This document shows positions 7,495-15,562 of a stretch of 26,069 nucleotides of DNA, piece after piece. Position 1 is the first letter of the stretch. Each line of letters begins with the position of its first letter. The stretch comes from CAZAPZ01 sp964487285 (GTDB taxonomy: Bacteria; Campylobacterota_A; Desulfurellia; JAADFJ01). The stretch lies in assembly GCA_964487285.1 (NCBI GenBank), contig CAZAPZ010000010.1:1-26069 (forward strand), in the 5' to 3' direction. The position numbers were made by a program, and so were the translations under genes. Below the pieces are notes generated by a model. That model searched no databases. It had not been told where the DNA came from and was given only the letters and a program-made list of their open reading frames with translations.

Positions 7495-7519
7495 TTAAAT
7501 AGTCGAGAGAATATTGCCC
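7483..7519 (-). terminator. Candidate stem-loop downstream of trmB
   Basis: GGGCA (7483-7487) pairs with TGCCC (7515-7519), and TCTCT (7489-7493) pairs with AGAGA (7506-7510), around a 12-base loop with a small asymmetric bulge. It starts 3 bases beyond the trmB stop, where the long - strand gene run ends. In that direction only a weak T-run (AATCTTTTG) follows. It could terminate the run, but it overlaps the presumed IS end, so its origin is unclear. Confidence 0.35.
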
Positions 7520-7522
7520 GCC

Positions 7523-8686
7523 TCAAATTTCTTTTCTAATACTTGATAATCCTGGTGTTGCAATAAAAGTTCCGACCGGCAGAATTCTATCGGTGATAAA
7601 CACTCTCTCTGACAAATTATTATTGATAAAATCTATAACATGCATCTTTTCTCCTGCCAAATTAGTATAAATATCTTTTATTTTAACCTTTATTTTAGTT
7701 TCTGTTTCTTCATCAACATCATAATTTTTGCTTCTGTTTTTGATAAAACTGCATATAAATATATTTCTGCCCTCAGCAATCCATTTCGACTCATATTTTG
7801 TGCCTATGGCTTCGGTTTTATATATCCGGTCGGTGACGCAAATTTCAAACCCTTCATTTTGGAGATTCTGTTTTGCCATATTAAAATAGTCCAAACTGTC
7901 GGTGGATAAATTAATACTACCCCCAATTTTAAGTTTATTATAAGCAAGTCTTGCAAATTCAGTTGATATAAGACGTTTATTAGCTTGTCTTTTTTTTGGC
8001 CATGGTACGGGAAAATTGATAAACAGTTTAGCAACTGACGACGGTTTAAACAGATGCCGCAGTACCGATTCCGCATCAAACTTTATGAGTTTTATATGTT
8101 TGATATCTGCTTTTTTTAACTTGTGTTGCGTCATATAAAGAGATCTTTGCTGCGTTTCTAACCCGATTAAATTTGCTTGAGGGTAAAACTTTCTCAATTT
8201 AAGCAGAAAGTCGCCTCGACCGAAACCTATTTCTACGATCTTATCAAGTTTGTTCCCAAACTGTTTTTCCCAATTTAAAAATTCTGGAATAGCACCCGTG
8301 ATTTCGTAATCCAGATCGATAAGCGGAGGATGTTTTCCATTAGAAACTACATTGTCAGAATTAATCTCAATTCCACCGAGCCTTTTTTCTATTATCTGAA
8401 TAAAATTTAGCAAAAACTGCTTTATTCCATCATCTATTGCCGGTTTTGATGGTTTGTAAAATTTAAAAAGATACCCGTCTTTTCTGCTGCTGCAGTCGAT
8501 AAAAAATATATTTTTATTAAATTCACCGTTCACTTCAACTTCTATGAGATGATGAGACGAGCTCCATAAGTTTTTTAGTTTGTATGTTATGCCATGATAA
8601 TAAAAAACATCAGAATTTATATTGCCCAGCACAGCAATAAGGTCAATTTTAGACTGTCTATATGACTTAACAAAAAAATGCGGCAT
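7523..8686 (-). CDS. trmB: tRNA (guanine-N7-)-methyltransferase, long form
   Basis: TrmB makes m7G46 in tRNA using S-adenosylmethionine. At 387 residues it is much longer than the ~220-240 residue common form. It has an N-terminal extension (1-~130) with no motif I recognise, as in the Helicobacter/Campylobacter proteins. The Rossmann methyltransferase domain carries the SAM loop VEIGFGRGDFL (151-161), GLETQQRSL (175-183) and the substrate loop NFPVPWPKKRQANKRLI. In most TrmB this loop reads FPDPWxKxRHxKRR. Here Val replaces the Asp proposed to be catalytic in E. coli TrmB, as I recall it does in the long epsilon-type proteins. It is the last gene of the - strand run, 39 bases after aspS. Confidence 0.88.
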   Translation of the reverse strand: MPHFFVKSYRQSKIDLIAVLGNINSDVFYYHGITYKLKNLWSSSHHLIEVEVNGEFNKNIFFIDCSSRKDGYLFKFYKPSKPAIDDGIKQFLLNFIQIIEKRLGGIEINSDNVVSNGKHPPLIDLDYEITGAIPEFLNWEKQFGNKLDKIVEIGFGRGDFLLKLRKFYPQANLIGLETQQRSLYMTQHKLKKADIKHIKLIKFDAESVLRHLFKPSSVAKLFINFPVPWPKKRQANKRLISTEFARLAYNKLKIGGSINLSTDSLDYFNMAKQNLQNEGFEICVTDRIYKTEAIGTKYESKWIAEGRNIFICSFIKNRSKNYDVDEETETKIKVKIKDIYTNLAGEKMHVIDFINNNLSERVFITDRILPVGTFIATPGLSSIRKEI

Positions 8687-8725
8687 TATTTTAGATAAAA
8701 ATCGGTTCTATCTGATTGCAATTTA

Positions 8726-10516
8726 TCAATCTACAGATGTGATTTTGATATTAAGCTCTTTCAACTGTTTATCTGCTACATCAGAAGGAGCATCGGTCAA
8801 CGGGCAATATGCTCGCTGCGTTTTAGGAAATGCAATAACATCGCGAATCGATTTTGCTTTTACCATCTCCATAATTATCCTGTCAAACCCAAAAGCGATG
8901 CCGCCATGAGGAGGAGCTCCAAAATTTAACGCATCTAAAAGAAAACCGAATTTTTGTCTTGCGCTTTTCTCATCTATTTTAAGAAGTTTCAACATTTCGA
9001 GCTGAAGGTCGGAACTATTTATACGAATACTTCCTCCGCCAAGCTCCATTCCGTTTAATGTAATATCATATGCTCTTGAACGTATTTTTGACAAATCGCT
9101 ATCTTTATATTTTTCTAAATCGCTGATAAGCGGCGCCGTAAACGGATGATGCATGGCGAGATATCTATTTTCAGTATCGCTCCATTCAAATAGTGGAAAC
9201 TCGGTAACCCACAAAAATTTAAAGCTGTCATTAGGAAGATATCCTTTGAGTTTCGCTAATTCGAGACGAATATGAGAGAGGCTGTCTGCTACGACTTTTT
9301 TTGAGTCAGCTACAAAAAAAATTATGTCGCCAGGTTTTGCGTCTGCTCTTTTCAAAAGATTTTCTATTTCGGACTTACTGAAAAATTTTACTATGGGTGA
9401 CTGAAGCGAATCGGCTTTTACCTTTATCCAAGCTAATCCTTTTGCACCAAAGCACCGTGCTAAATCGGTAAGTTTATCAATTTGATGACGAGCGATATCG
9501 CCAAGTCCCTTTCCGTTAATCAGCTTTATCTGCCCATTTTGTTCAAGAACTTTTCTAAACACACTGAATTTTGTATTTTGGAAAACATCGCTCACTTCAA
9601 CAAGTTCCAATGGAAAACGAATATCCGGTTTATCGCTTCCATATCTTGCCATCGCATCCTCGTATGTCATTCTCGGTATGGGAAGTGAAATATCAAAATT
9701 CAAAACTTTGTTAAAGACATAATGTAACATCTTTTCTGACATAGATATAATATCATTCTCTGCAATAAACGACATCTCAACATCTATTTGAGTAAATTCA
9801 GGCTGCCTATCCGCTCTCAAATCTTCATCTCTAAAACATCTTACAATCTGAAAATAACGGTCAAACCCCGATATCATTAAAAGCTGTTTAAACAGCTGCG
9901 GCGATTGTGGAAGCGCATAAAACTTTCCTTTATTTACCCGACTTGGAACAAGATAATCCCTTGCTCCTTCAGGAGTGCTTTTTGTCAAAACAGGCGTTTC
10001 GACTTCTATAAATCCGTTATCATCATAGAAATCCCTGACGGCTTTTGCAGCTCTGTGTCTTATGATAAGATTCTTCTGAATCTCAGGCCGTCTCAGGTCT
10101 ATATATCGGTATTTAAGACGCATATCCTCACTAACCGAGCCGGCTTCACTCACTTGAAACGGCGGCGTTTTGGAAGTAGATAATATTCTCATCTCACTAT
10201 CAACGAGAAGCTCCACATCTCCGGTTTTCAAATCGGTGTTAATTGTCCCTTCAGGTCTATGTCTTAGGTGTCCTTTTGCAGCAATGCAATACTCGCTTCT
10301 CAACGTTTGAGCCTCATTGTGCGTAGTTTTATTTTCCGAAGGATCAAATACGATCTGCAAAACCCCTTCCCTATCTCGCAGATCAATGAATATAATACCG
10401 CCATGATCACGCCATGAATTCACCCAGCCATAAACAGTTACCTCATCTCCCATATAAACATTTGTTATATTGCCGCAATAATCCGTTCTTCTCAAGTTGT
10501 TAATATCCGCTTTCAC
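8726..10516 (-). CDS. aspS: Aspartyl-tRNA synthetase, bacterial type, predicted non-discriminating
   Basis: Class II synthetase of 596 residues, standard for bacterial AspRS with the GAD insertion domain. It starts with the OB-fold anticodon-binding domain (VTVYGWVNSWRDHGG), followed by QSPQLFKQLLM (204-214), motif 2 FRDEDLRADRQPEFTQID (228-245) and motif 3 HGGIAFGFDRIIM near the end. Residues His38 (WRDHGG) and Gly90 (RPEGT) match the pair that marks non-discriminating AspRS in Pseudomonas. The discriminating E. coli enzyme has Leu and Lys there. Such an enzyme charges both tRNA-Asp and tRNA-Asn with Asp, and GatCAB then amidates Asp-tRNA-Asn; gatB is in this window. Its start overlaps the hisS stop by four bases. 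Confidence 0.95.
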   Translation of the reverse strand: MKADINNLRRTDYCGNITNVYMGDEVTVYGWVNSWRDHGGIIFIDLRDREGVLQIVFDPSENKTTHNEAQTLRSEYCIAAKGHLRHRPEGTINTDLKTGDVELLVDSEMRILSTSKTPPFQVSEAGSVSEDMRLKYRYIDLRRPEIQKNLIIRHRAAKAVRDFYDDNGFIEVETPVLTKSTPEGARDYLVPSRVNKGKFYALPQSPQLFKQLLMISGFDRYFQIVRCFRDEDLRADRQPEFTQIDVEMSFIAENDIISMSEKMLHYVFNKVLNFDISLPIPRMTYEDAMARYGSDKPDIRFPLELVEVSDVFQNTKFSVFRKVLEQNGQIKLINGKGLGDIARHQIDKLTDLARCFGAKGLAWIKVKADSLQSPIVKFFSKSEIENLLKRADAKPGDIIFFVADSKKVVADSLSHIRLELAKLKGYLPNDSFKFLWVTEFPLFEWSDTENRYLAMHHPFTAPLISDLEKYKDSDLSKIRSRAYDITLNGMELGGGSIRINSSDLQLEMLKLLKIDEKSARQKFGFLLDALNFGAPPHGGIAFGFDRIIMEMVKAKSIRDVIAFPKTQRAYCPLTDAPSDVADKQLKELNIKITSVD

Positions 10517-11730
10517 AATACCTCTTTAAGTTCGTCTGATTTTATTATTTTCTGCGTTTTATTTTTCATATCTTTTATAAGTAATTTGTTAGAATCTCTT
10601 TCATTTGCACCCATTATTACGCAATATTGAGCGTTCATACCGTTTGCATGCCTTAGCTGAGCTTTCAGGCTTCCGCCTTTATAATCAAAATAACACTCCC
10701 TCATTTTTGCGGTTTCATAATACAATTTTAAAAGCAATTTTCTAGAATCGTTATCAAGCGGTATAAAATATGCATCAACCGAAATTTCAGTCTTAATGTT
10801 ACTTATTAATGCCAATCTCTCAATGCCCATTGCCCATCCTGTACCTGCGGTATCATGTCCTCCAAGTGATTTTACAAGATTATTGTATCTTCCGCCTGCA
10901 ATAATTGCTGATTGAGCTCCAATATCACCGGTTACAATTTCAAAAACGGTTTTAGTGTAATAATCAAGACCTCTCACGAGTTGCGGATCATCGATATATT
11001 TTATACATAACTCATCAAGATAACTTCTCAACCCATCATGGTGTTCCTTGCAATTATCACACAAATAATTTTGATTTGCAGGAGCGCTTTTCGATATTTC
11101 ACTGCATCTTGGTAGTTTGCAGTCCAGTATTCTTAGAGGATTTGTCTCTAATCTTCTTCTGCAGTCGCCGCAAAGCTCTTCCTTAAAACTGTTAAAATAG
11201 CTTATTAAAGCTTCCCTCCAACTTGATCTGCATATTTCGCATCCAATACTATTTATTAAAATATCTCTTTTTTTTACGCCAAGATTATCAAGTATAATTG
11301 ATGCAAGTCCAATCTGCTCTGCATCTGCCGCCGGGTCATCAATGCCGAAAAGTTCAATTCCTGCCTGATGAAACTGCCTCATTCTGCCTTTTTGAGGCCT
11401 TTCATATCTATACATAGGACCATAATAACAAAACTTATGCACTGCATCACTATTTAGTTTATGTTCAATAAAGCTTCTTACAACCGATGCCGTACCCTCC
11501 GGTCTAAGAGCAAGTCGATTACCTTTCTTATCATTAAAAAGATACATCTGTTTTTCTACTATATCCGTATCGTCGCCTATACCTCTTATAAAAAGGTCCG
11601 AATGCTCGACAATTGGCGTTTCTATAAATTTATAACCAAATCTCCTTGCAGCCTGCAAAAATTCAGATCTTATTTTTTCCAATTTAAGATTTTCATCGGG
11701 CATAATATCAGCCATTCCTTTGACTGTCAT
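10513..11730 (-). CDS. hisS: Histidyl-tRNA synthetase
   Basis: Class II HisRS of 405 residues, typical length. Motifs include ALRPEGTASVVR (74-85), YRYERPQKGRMRQFHQAGIELFG (107-129, motif 2), the HisA motif RGLDYYTKTVFE, and GWAMGIERL (motif 3). A Cys-rich insertion (CEIC, CGDC, LDCKLPRC, LCDNC) is visible between motif 2 and the HisA motif, as in many bacterial HisRS. ATG 11730 follows a strong Shine-Dalgarno GGGGAG (11736-11741) and overlaps the stop of a 20-codon ORF. It is co-directional with aspS, so the two synthetases and trmB probably form one transcript behind the pilus genes. Confidence 0.95.
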   Translation of the reverse strand: MTVKGMADIMPDENLKLEKIRSEFLQAARRFGYKFIETPIVEHSDLFIRGIGDDTDIVEKQMYLFNDKKGNRLALRPEGTASVVRSFIEHKLNSDAVHKFCYYGPMYRYERPQKGRMRQFHQAGIELFGIDDPAADAEQIGLASIILDNLGVKKRDILINSIGCEICRSSWREALISYFNSFKEELCGDCRRRLETNPLRILDCKLPRCSEISKSAPANQNYLCDNCKEHHDGLRSYLDELCIKYIDDPQLVRGLDYYTKTVFEIVTGDIGAQSAIIAGGRYNNLVKSLGGHDTAGTGWAMGIERLALISNIKTEISVDAYFIPLDNDSRKLLLKLYYETAKMRECYFDYKGGSLKAQLRHANGMNAQYCVIMGANERDSNKLLIKDMKNKTQKIIKSDELKEVL

Positions 11731-11789
11731 GTTTTCTCCCCGTTATTAAGAAATAATTTATCAAAATCTACTTTATACAAATCTTCCAT
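11727..11789 (-). CDS. Possible 20-residue leader peptide or small protein coupled to hisS
   Basis: A 20-codon ORF starts at ATG 11787-11789 and stops with TGA at 11727-11729. It overlaps the hisS start by the 4-base ATGA arrangement common in this genome. GAGGAG (11792-11797) precedes its start with a short 2-base gap. The peptide begins MEDLYKVDFDKLF and ends NNGEKT; it is acidic to neutral and contains no His, so it does not look like a classic his attenuator. It fills most of the 92-base space between the MshN-like gene and hisS. I do not recognise it. It could also be chance coding. Confidence 0.35.
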   Translation of the reverse strand: MEDLYKVDFDKLFLNNGEKT

Positions 11790-11822
11790 AACTCCTCTAC
11801 CGCAATATTCTCTTTTTTTCTA

Positions 11823-12659
11823 CTATTTAATAATTTTATTTTTCTTTTCATAACGAATATTTCTCAAAAAATTATTAATTTTTATTGCCGTCATTTGTTG
11901 CTTGTTATTTTCTAAAAATATATTTTTCATTAAAATTTGAGCTTTTTTATATTCACCCAATCTGATGTAAACTATTGACATGTTAAGTTTAACATCGGTA
12001 TCATTTTTAACGGTGGGAATCCTATTTAATATTCTAAGCGCGTTTCTATAGCTGCCTTTTTTTATATACAACGCCGCCAAATTGTTATATAACTCTATTT
12101 TATTCGGATATTTTTTTATGAGTTTCTTATATGCACTTATGACAACTCTATCGTCGTTACTTTTTATATCTCTAAACAGCATCATTTGATTAATTGAGTT
12201 ATGAGATATAACTGCTTTATTATCAGATCTTTGCAAGCTCTTTTTTACCACTGCAACAATTCTAATTCGTTTTTTCGGCTTTTTTTCTATTCTCTTTTTA
12301 ATCTTTGCAATCAATAATTTTTTGCTTAGTTTCTTTGATAAGGTTCTACTGACAGCAATTTTTGTACCCTTTTCGGTTAATGCAATCCGATTTTTTATTG
12401 TCTTCAAATGCGGCAATATTTTACCGGTTTTCGCAGCATATATATTTTGTCTTTGCAGCTTATTATATATGCCATCTTTATTAACAGCCGATATCTTGTC
12501 AGTAATTACAAAAGCTGATATTCCAAGAACCACAATCATAATTAAAGTTAAACCAATGATTAGATATGGCGGTTTTTTTCTCCCGGAAAATTCAGGAACG
12601 CTCTCTCTTTTATCATGAGCCGCTTCTATTTTAGTAATAGCATCATACAGTTTGCTCAT
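11823..12659 (-). CDS. MshN-like TPR protein of pilus biogenesis, membrane-anchored
   Basis: The 278-residue protein has a short cytoplasmic N-terminus, one transmembrane helix (about 32-53), a strongly basic Lys/Arg-rich linker (~60-150) and a C-terminal TPR region (~160-270; e.g. YNNLAALYIKKGSYRNALRIL). This layout, directly behind an MshL-like secretin, is that of MshN in MSHA pilus loci, which is thought to stabilise the assembly machinery in the periplasm. The assignment rests on architecture and position, not on strong sequence motifs. The secretin stop lies 3 bases upstream of its start. Confidence 0.6.
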   Translation of the reverse strand: MSKLYDAITKIEAAHDKRESVPEFSGRKKPPYLIIGLTLIMIVVLGISAFVITDKISAVNKDGIYNKLQRQNIYAAKTGKILPHLKTIKNRIALTEKGTKIAVSRTLSKKLSKKLLIAKIKKRIEKKPKKRIRIVAVVKKSLQRSDNKAVISHNSINQMMLFRDIKSNDDRVVISAYKKLIKKYPNKIELYNNLAALYIKKGSYRNALRILNRIPTVKNDTDVKLNMSIVYIRLGEYKKAQILMKNIFLENNKQQMTAIKINNFLRNIRYEKKNKIIK

Positions 12660-12662
12660 AAC

Positions 12663-14105
12663 TTAGTTTATTATAACAGGCTTGAGAAGAATAACCAACT
12701 CAACGCTATTTGACAATTTCTCTTTTTGTTTGAAAGCAAGACCGGCAATAGGAATGTTTGACAATAATGGAATGCCGGAGCTACTATTTTTGCTGGTTTT
12801 GCTAATTAAGCCGCCTAGCATAACAATAGATCCGTTTTTCACAGAAACTACAGTGCTTTCTTCCCTTAAATCAACTGTAGGAAGTGTGTAAGTATTGCCT
12901 GATACTGTTTTTTCATCAAGCGACACCAATTTGCTCTTAATAGGAACAATTCGTAGTAAAACGGTATTATTGTTTTTAATGAACGGTGTGATTCCAAATA
13001 CTAGTCCGTTAAAAATAGATGAAATATCCACCGTTGGAGTTGTTGTTGAAGTGCCTCCGGTTACAGTGGTTGTGCTCAACTCAATCTTCTTTATGAAACT
13101 TATAGATTTTCCCACAGATAATATTGCCGGCTGTGCATTGATGACTCTTAAATGAGGCTCGGAAAGCAGTGACAAGGATCCGAAATTGGAAAGAGCTTCT
13201 ATGACAGATGTGAATTGATCTCCACTTTTACTTATATTCAATGTCATCGCTGGGGCACCGTTTCCAAAATCTATAGTTTGCTGTTTTAATGATATACCTC
13301 GCCTCAATAATGTCCAATTTATTCCTATTTTACTGCTTTTATTAAGCTGAACTTCTATAATTTTAGCTTCAATCATCACCTGTCTGTTGTAGCTATTGGA
13401 TATTGCATCAACATATTTTGTAACATCTCTTATATTACCGGGACTATCTTTTACCATTAAAATCCCTCCGGCCACATCTAAAGCAAATTTACCATTTTTT
13501 GAAATAAGTTTCTTTATATTTGCTTTGAGCATTTTATATATATCACCTTTATCGCCGTTGCTCTTAGAGCTGAGAGTAAAACTTCCAGTAAGCGGCACAG
13601 AAGAGGCGGAATCCGAACTGCCGCCGCCTAAAACATTTCCACCAAGCGTTGCAGATGACGATCTTACAACTCCAAGAAATCCAATATCATACAATTTAGT
13701 TTCAAAAGGTGTTATCCATATAAGATTGTCCCGTCTTTGCCATGAAACTCCGACAATGCCTGTTATTGTGTTAAGCGCTTCTCTTAGTGTTACATCGATA
13801 AGCGACAAATTAACGGTGGTTTGTTTATCAACATATTTATCAAGCGCTCCGCTGAATGCAACGCCTATTGATTTTGCTCCGAGAATTTGAGATATAGCAT
13901 TTTTATAAGCTATTTTCCTTGCATGAAATGTCACTCTTTCAAAATTGAGAATGTCAATATTTCTTTTAATAGGCTCTATCTTAATATTTTGTTGAGTTTT
14001 AAAATAGTGACTTATAGGCAAAGATTTATCTGTTTTAATGACTCGGTTGCTGCAGCCGCTTATGATCAATACAACAGCATATATTATTATATTAACCGTT
14101 TTCAT
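12663..14105 (-). CDS. mshL: Outer-membrane secretin, MshL/PilQ/GspD family, lipoprotein
   Basis: The 480-residue protein starts with a lipoprotein signal (LIISGC, lipidated Cys18). A secretin/TonB short N-terminal domain (~68-135) contains ILGAKSIGVAFSG and LREALNTITGIVGVSW. A Gly/Ser-rich stretch (~149-185) and an N1-like domain with GGILMVKDSPGNIRDV follow. The C-terminal secretin domain (~240-478) contains QVMIEAKIIEVQL and the family signature GIPLLSNIPIAGLAFKQ (444-460). It would form the outer-membrane ring through which a pilus or secreted pseudopilus passes. Size and neighbours fit MshL better than GspD, which is usually longer with more N-domains. The start overlaps the upstream gene by 14 bases and has GAGGG just before it. 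Confidence 0.87.
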   Translation of the reverse strand: MKTVNIIIYAVVLIISGCSNRVIKTDKSLPISHYFKTQQNIKIEPIKRNIDILNFERVTFHARKIAYKNAISQILGAKSIGVAFSGALDKYVDKQTTVNLSLIDVTLREALNTITGIVGVSWQRRDNLIWITPFETKLYDIGFLGVVRSSSATLGGNVLGGGSSDSASSVPLTGSFTLSSKSNGDKGDIYKMLKANIKKLISKNGKFALDVAGGILMVKDSPGNIRDVTKYVDAISNSYNRQVMIEAKIIEVQLNKSSKIGINWTLLRRGISLKQQTIDFGNGAPAMTLNISKSGDQFTSVIEALSNFGSLSLLSEPHLRVINAQPAILSVGKSISFIKKIELSTTTVTGGTSTTTPTVDISSIFNGLVFGITPFIKNNNTVLLRIVPIKSKLVSLDEKTVSGNTYTLPTVDLREESTVVSVKNGSIVMLGGLISKTSKNSSSGIPLLSNIPIAGLAFKQKEKLSNSVELVILLKPVIIN

Positions 14106-14514
14106 TTGCCCTCACTTTAAGTTTCAGCTTAATCAACTTTTTTCCATCTCGGATAAGAACTTGATCTTGTTTGATTCTAATAACTTTAATATTTTTATAT
14201 CGATCTCCTTCTCTAAAAATAGTCCCGTTAATTCTACAAAATTTATTATTTTTGTCAAAATATATCATACTTAAATGAAGCGGTCTTATTTTTATAGTCG
14301 TTTTATAACTCTTTGTTCCATTGGACTGTTTATGGATAAATGCAAAGCTATTTATAGTTGCTTGTTTATAGCTTTTTGATTTTTCAAAATTGGGCAGATT
14401 AATTGCATTGATAACCGGAATTTTACCTGCTTGATTGTTTATAAACAGAGGTGCAGAAAAATATGCTGTAAGTAAGAAAATAGGTATAATGGCAAATAAA
14501 AGATATTCTCTCAT
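14092..14514 (-). CDS. MshK/GspB-like inner-membrane pilus accessory protein
   Basis: The 140-residue protein has one N-terminal transmembrane helix (about 4-24). Its C-terminal ~55 residues read like the small beta domain of GspB/MshK/PilP-type proteins: SMIYFDKNNKFCRINGTIFREGDRY, then VIRIKQDQVLIRDGKKLIKLKL. The pattern 'xVNGxxxxEGDxxxGxxVxxIxxxxVxLxxxGxxxxL' is typical of domains that contact the secretin. It lies directly upstream of the secretin gene and overlaps it, matching mshK-mshL order. The function is inferred from this. Confidence 0.6.
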   Translation of the reverse strand: MREYLLFAIIPIFLLTAYFSAPLFINNQAGKIPVINAINLPNFEKSKSYKQATINSFAFIHKQSNGTKSYKTTIKIRPLHLSMIYFDKNNKFCRINGTIFREGDRYKNIKVIRIKQDQVLIRDGKKLIKLKLKVRANENG

Positions 14515-14527
14515 AGTTTATAAGTTT

Positions 14528-14950
14528 CTACCAAAACAAAACTGCCTTTTTGCCCTTTATAATCATAGTAATTCCTTTGCTATCTTTTTTGCCGCCTTTG
14601 TCCTTTGCTAAGCTGAAACTTGATAAATAAAAGCTGCCTCCTTTATGATAAGTATTGTAGATAATGCTTCCAATTTTATTGAAGTCTTTATAAGAAACAA
14701 ATTTTGCAGTCAGATCTACAGGCTCTTCTCTAACGCCGCTTGTTTTTCCTTTAAGTCTTTTTTTGTATTCTATATATCTTGCAACTTCTCTTTCGTTGTT
14801 TCTTTCATTGGTCATTTCTCTATTTATATGTGTTATATTTGTATTCATATTTTTTGTATCAATTCTTGCAATTCTATAAAAAAAGAGCGGCAGCGATAAT
14901 AACACCGCTGAGATTAAGATCAAGAGTTTGGTTTTTTTTTCAAAATTCAT
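14528..14950 (-). CDS. PilO/MshJ-like pilus alignment-complex protein
   Basis: The 140-residue protein has a short basic N-terminus, one transmembrane helix (about 8-26), a charged, probably coiled-coil stretch (~30-65) and a small C-terminal alpha/beta domain (~83-140) that ends exactly at the stop. This is the plan of PilO/GspM/MshJ proteins, which link the inner-membrane platform to the secretin. Its place before an MshK-like gene and the secretin fits mshJ-K-L order. Sequence resemblance is too weak for certainty; a plain hypothetical membrane protein is the alternative. Confidence 0.5.
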   Translation of the reverse strand: MNFEKKTKLLILISAVLLSLPLFFYRIARIDTKNMNTNITHINREMTNERNNEREVARYIEYKKRLKGKTSGVREEPVDLTAKFVSYKDFNKIGSIIYNTYHKGGSFYLSSFSLAKDKGGKKDSKGITMIIKGKKAVLFW

Positions 14951-14959
14951 AATGGAAAG

Positions 14960-15499
14960 CTAAGGGCACGATAAAGATTGCCGCAAAGCAAATGGACTTT
15001 CCTGTCTCACGATATCATCGGCTGTCTGTTTATTATACGGGTGAGATTGATTTTCATAAGTGCCGTTTGACGTGTTGTTTGAACTATCCAATTTATAATT
15101 GGCACCTTTGCTAATCACAATAAAAGCAACTGAAACACCTGCAATTGTAGGACGACCGCTCAAATTTTTCAGCACATTGCAAAATGAGCTTGTATTTGCT
15201 GTTTTCGTTAAGCTACTATTTACATCATAAATAAGTCTCTCTCCATGGCTGTCTTTTGACCTCACACCGAGTATTTTGTAAGGAAGCAAATAACCCGTTT
15301 CGGAAGGCGGCAGTTTACTATTAGCCGTCGCATATCCAATTAATGCGTTCTTTGCTTCTTTCACAGCAAGCCTGTCTTCTGTTAATTTATTAGTTTGTAT
15401 CAGTGTCCGCATCATAGGAATGCCAAGTCCGAGCAAAAGCCCCATAATTACCATTACGATTGCAATTTCAATAAGAGTAAACCCGTTTTGATTTTTCAT
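14960..15499 (-). CDS. Type IV prepilin-like protein with class III signal
   Basis: I place the start at ATG 15499 (180 residues) because it gives the short basic leader MKNQNG directly before the prepilin peptidase site G|FTLIEIAIVMVIMGLLLGLGIP. A purine-rich GGAAGAAGG lies ~10 bases upstream. An in-frame ATG at 15523 would add eight unneeded residues. Phe+1 and Glu+5 are conserved. The rest has NALIGYATANSKLPPSETGYLLPYKILGV, a pattern seen in MSHA-linked and other minor prepilins (A.GRLP.P...G.LPY.TLG). Two Cys, one in the SSFCNVL stretch and one two residues from the C-terminus, could form a disulfide. It is the only prepilin in the block, so major or minor role cannot be told. Confidence 0.85.
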   Translation of the reverse strand: MKNQNGFTLIEIAIVMVIMGLLLGLGIPMMRTLIQTNKLTEDRLAVKEAKNALIGYATANSKLPPSETGYLLPYKILGVRSKDSHGERLIYDVNSSLTKTANTSSFCNVLKNLSGRPTIAGVSVAFIVISKGANYKLDSSNNTSNGTYENQSHPYNKQTADDIVRQESPFALRQSLSCP

Positions 15500-15562
15500 A
15501 TTAGTTGCCCTTCTTCCACACATCTTATGGTTATGCTGCCGTTTTACAATGCCAAACCTGTA

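Noticed and set aside
7133..7522. Functional transposase gene or tRNA in the long gap
   Set aside because: The transposase part is broken by a frameshift and amber, and no tRNA-like cloverleaf with a T-loop was seen.
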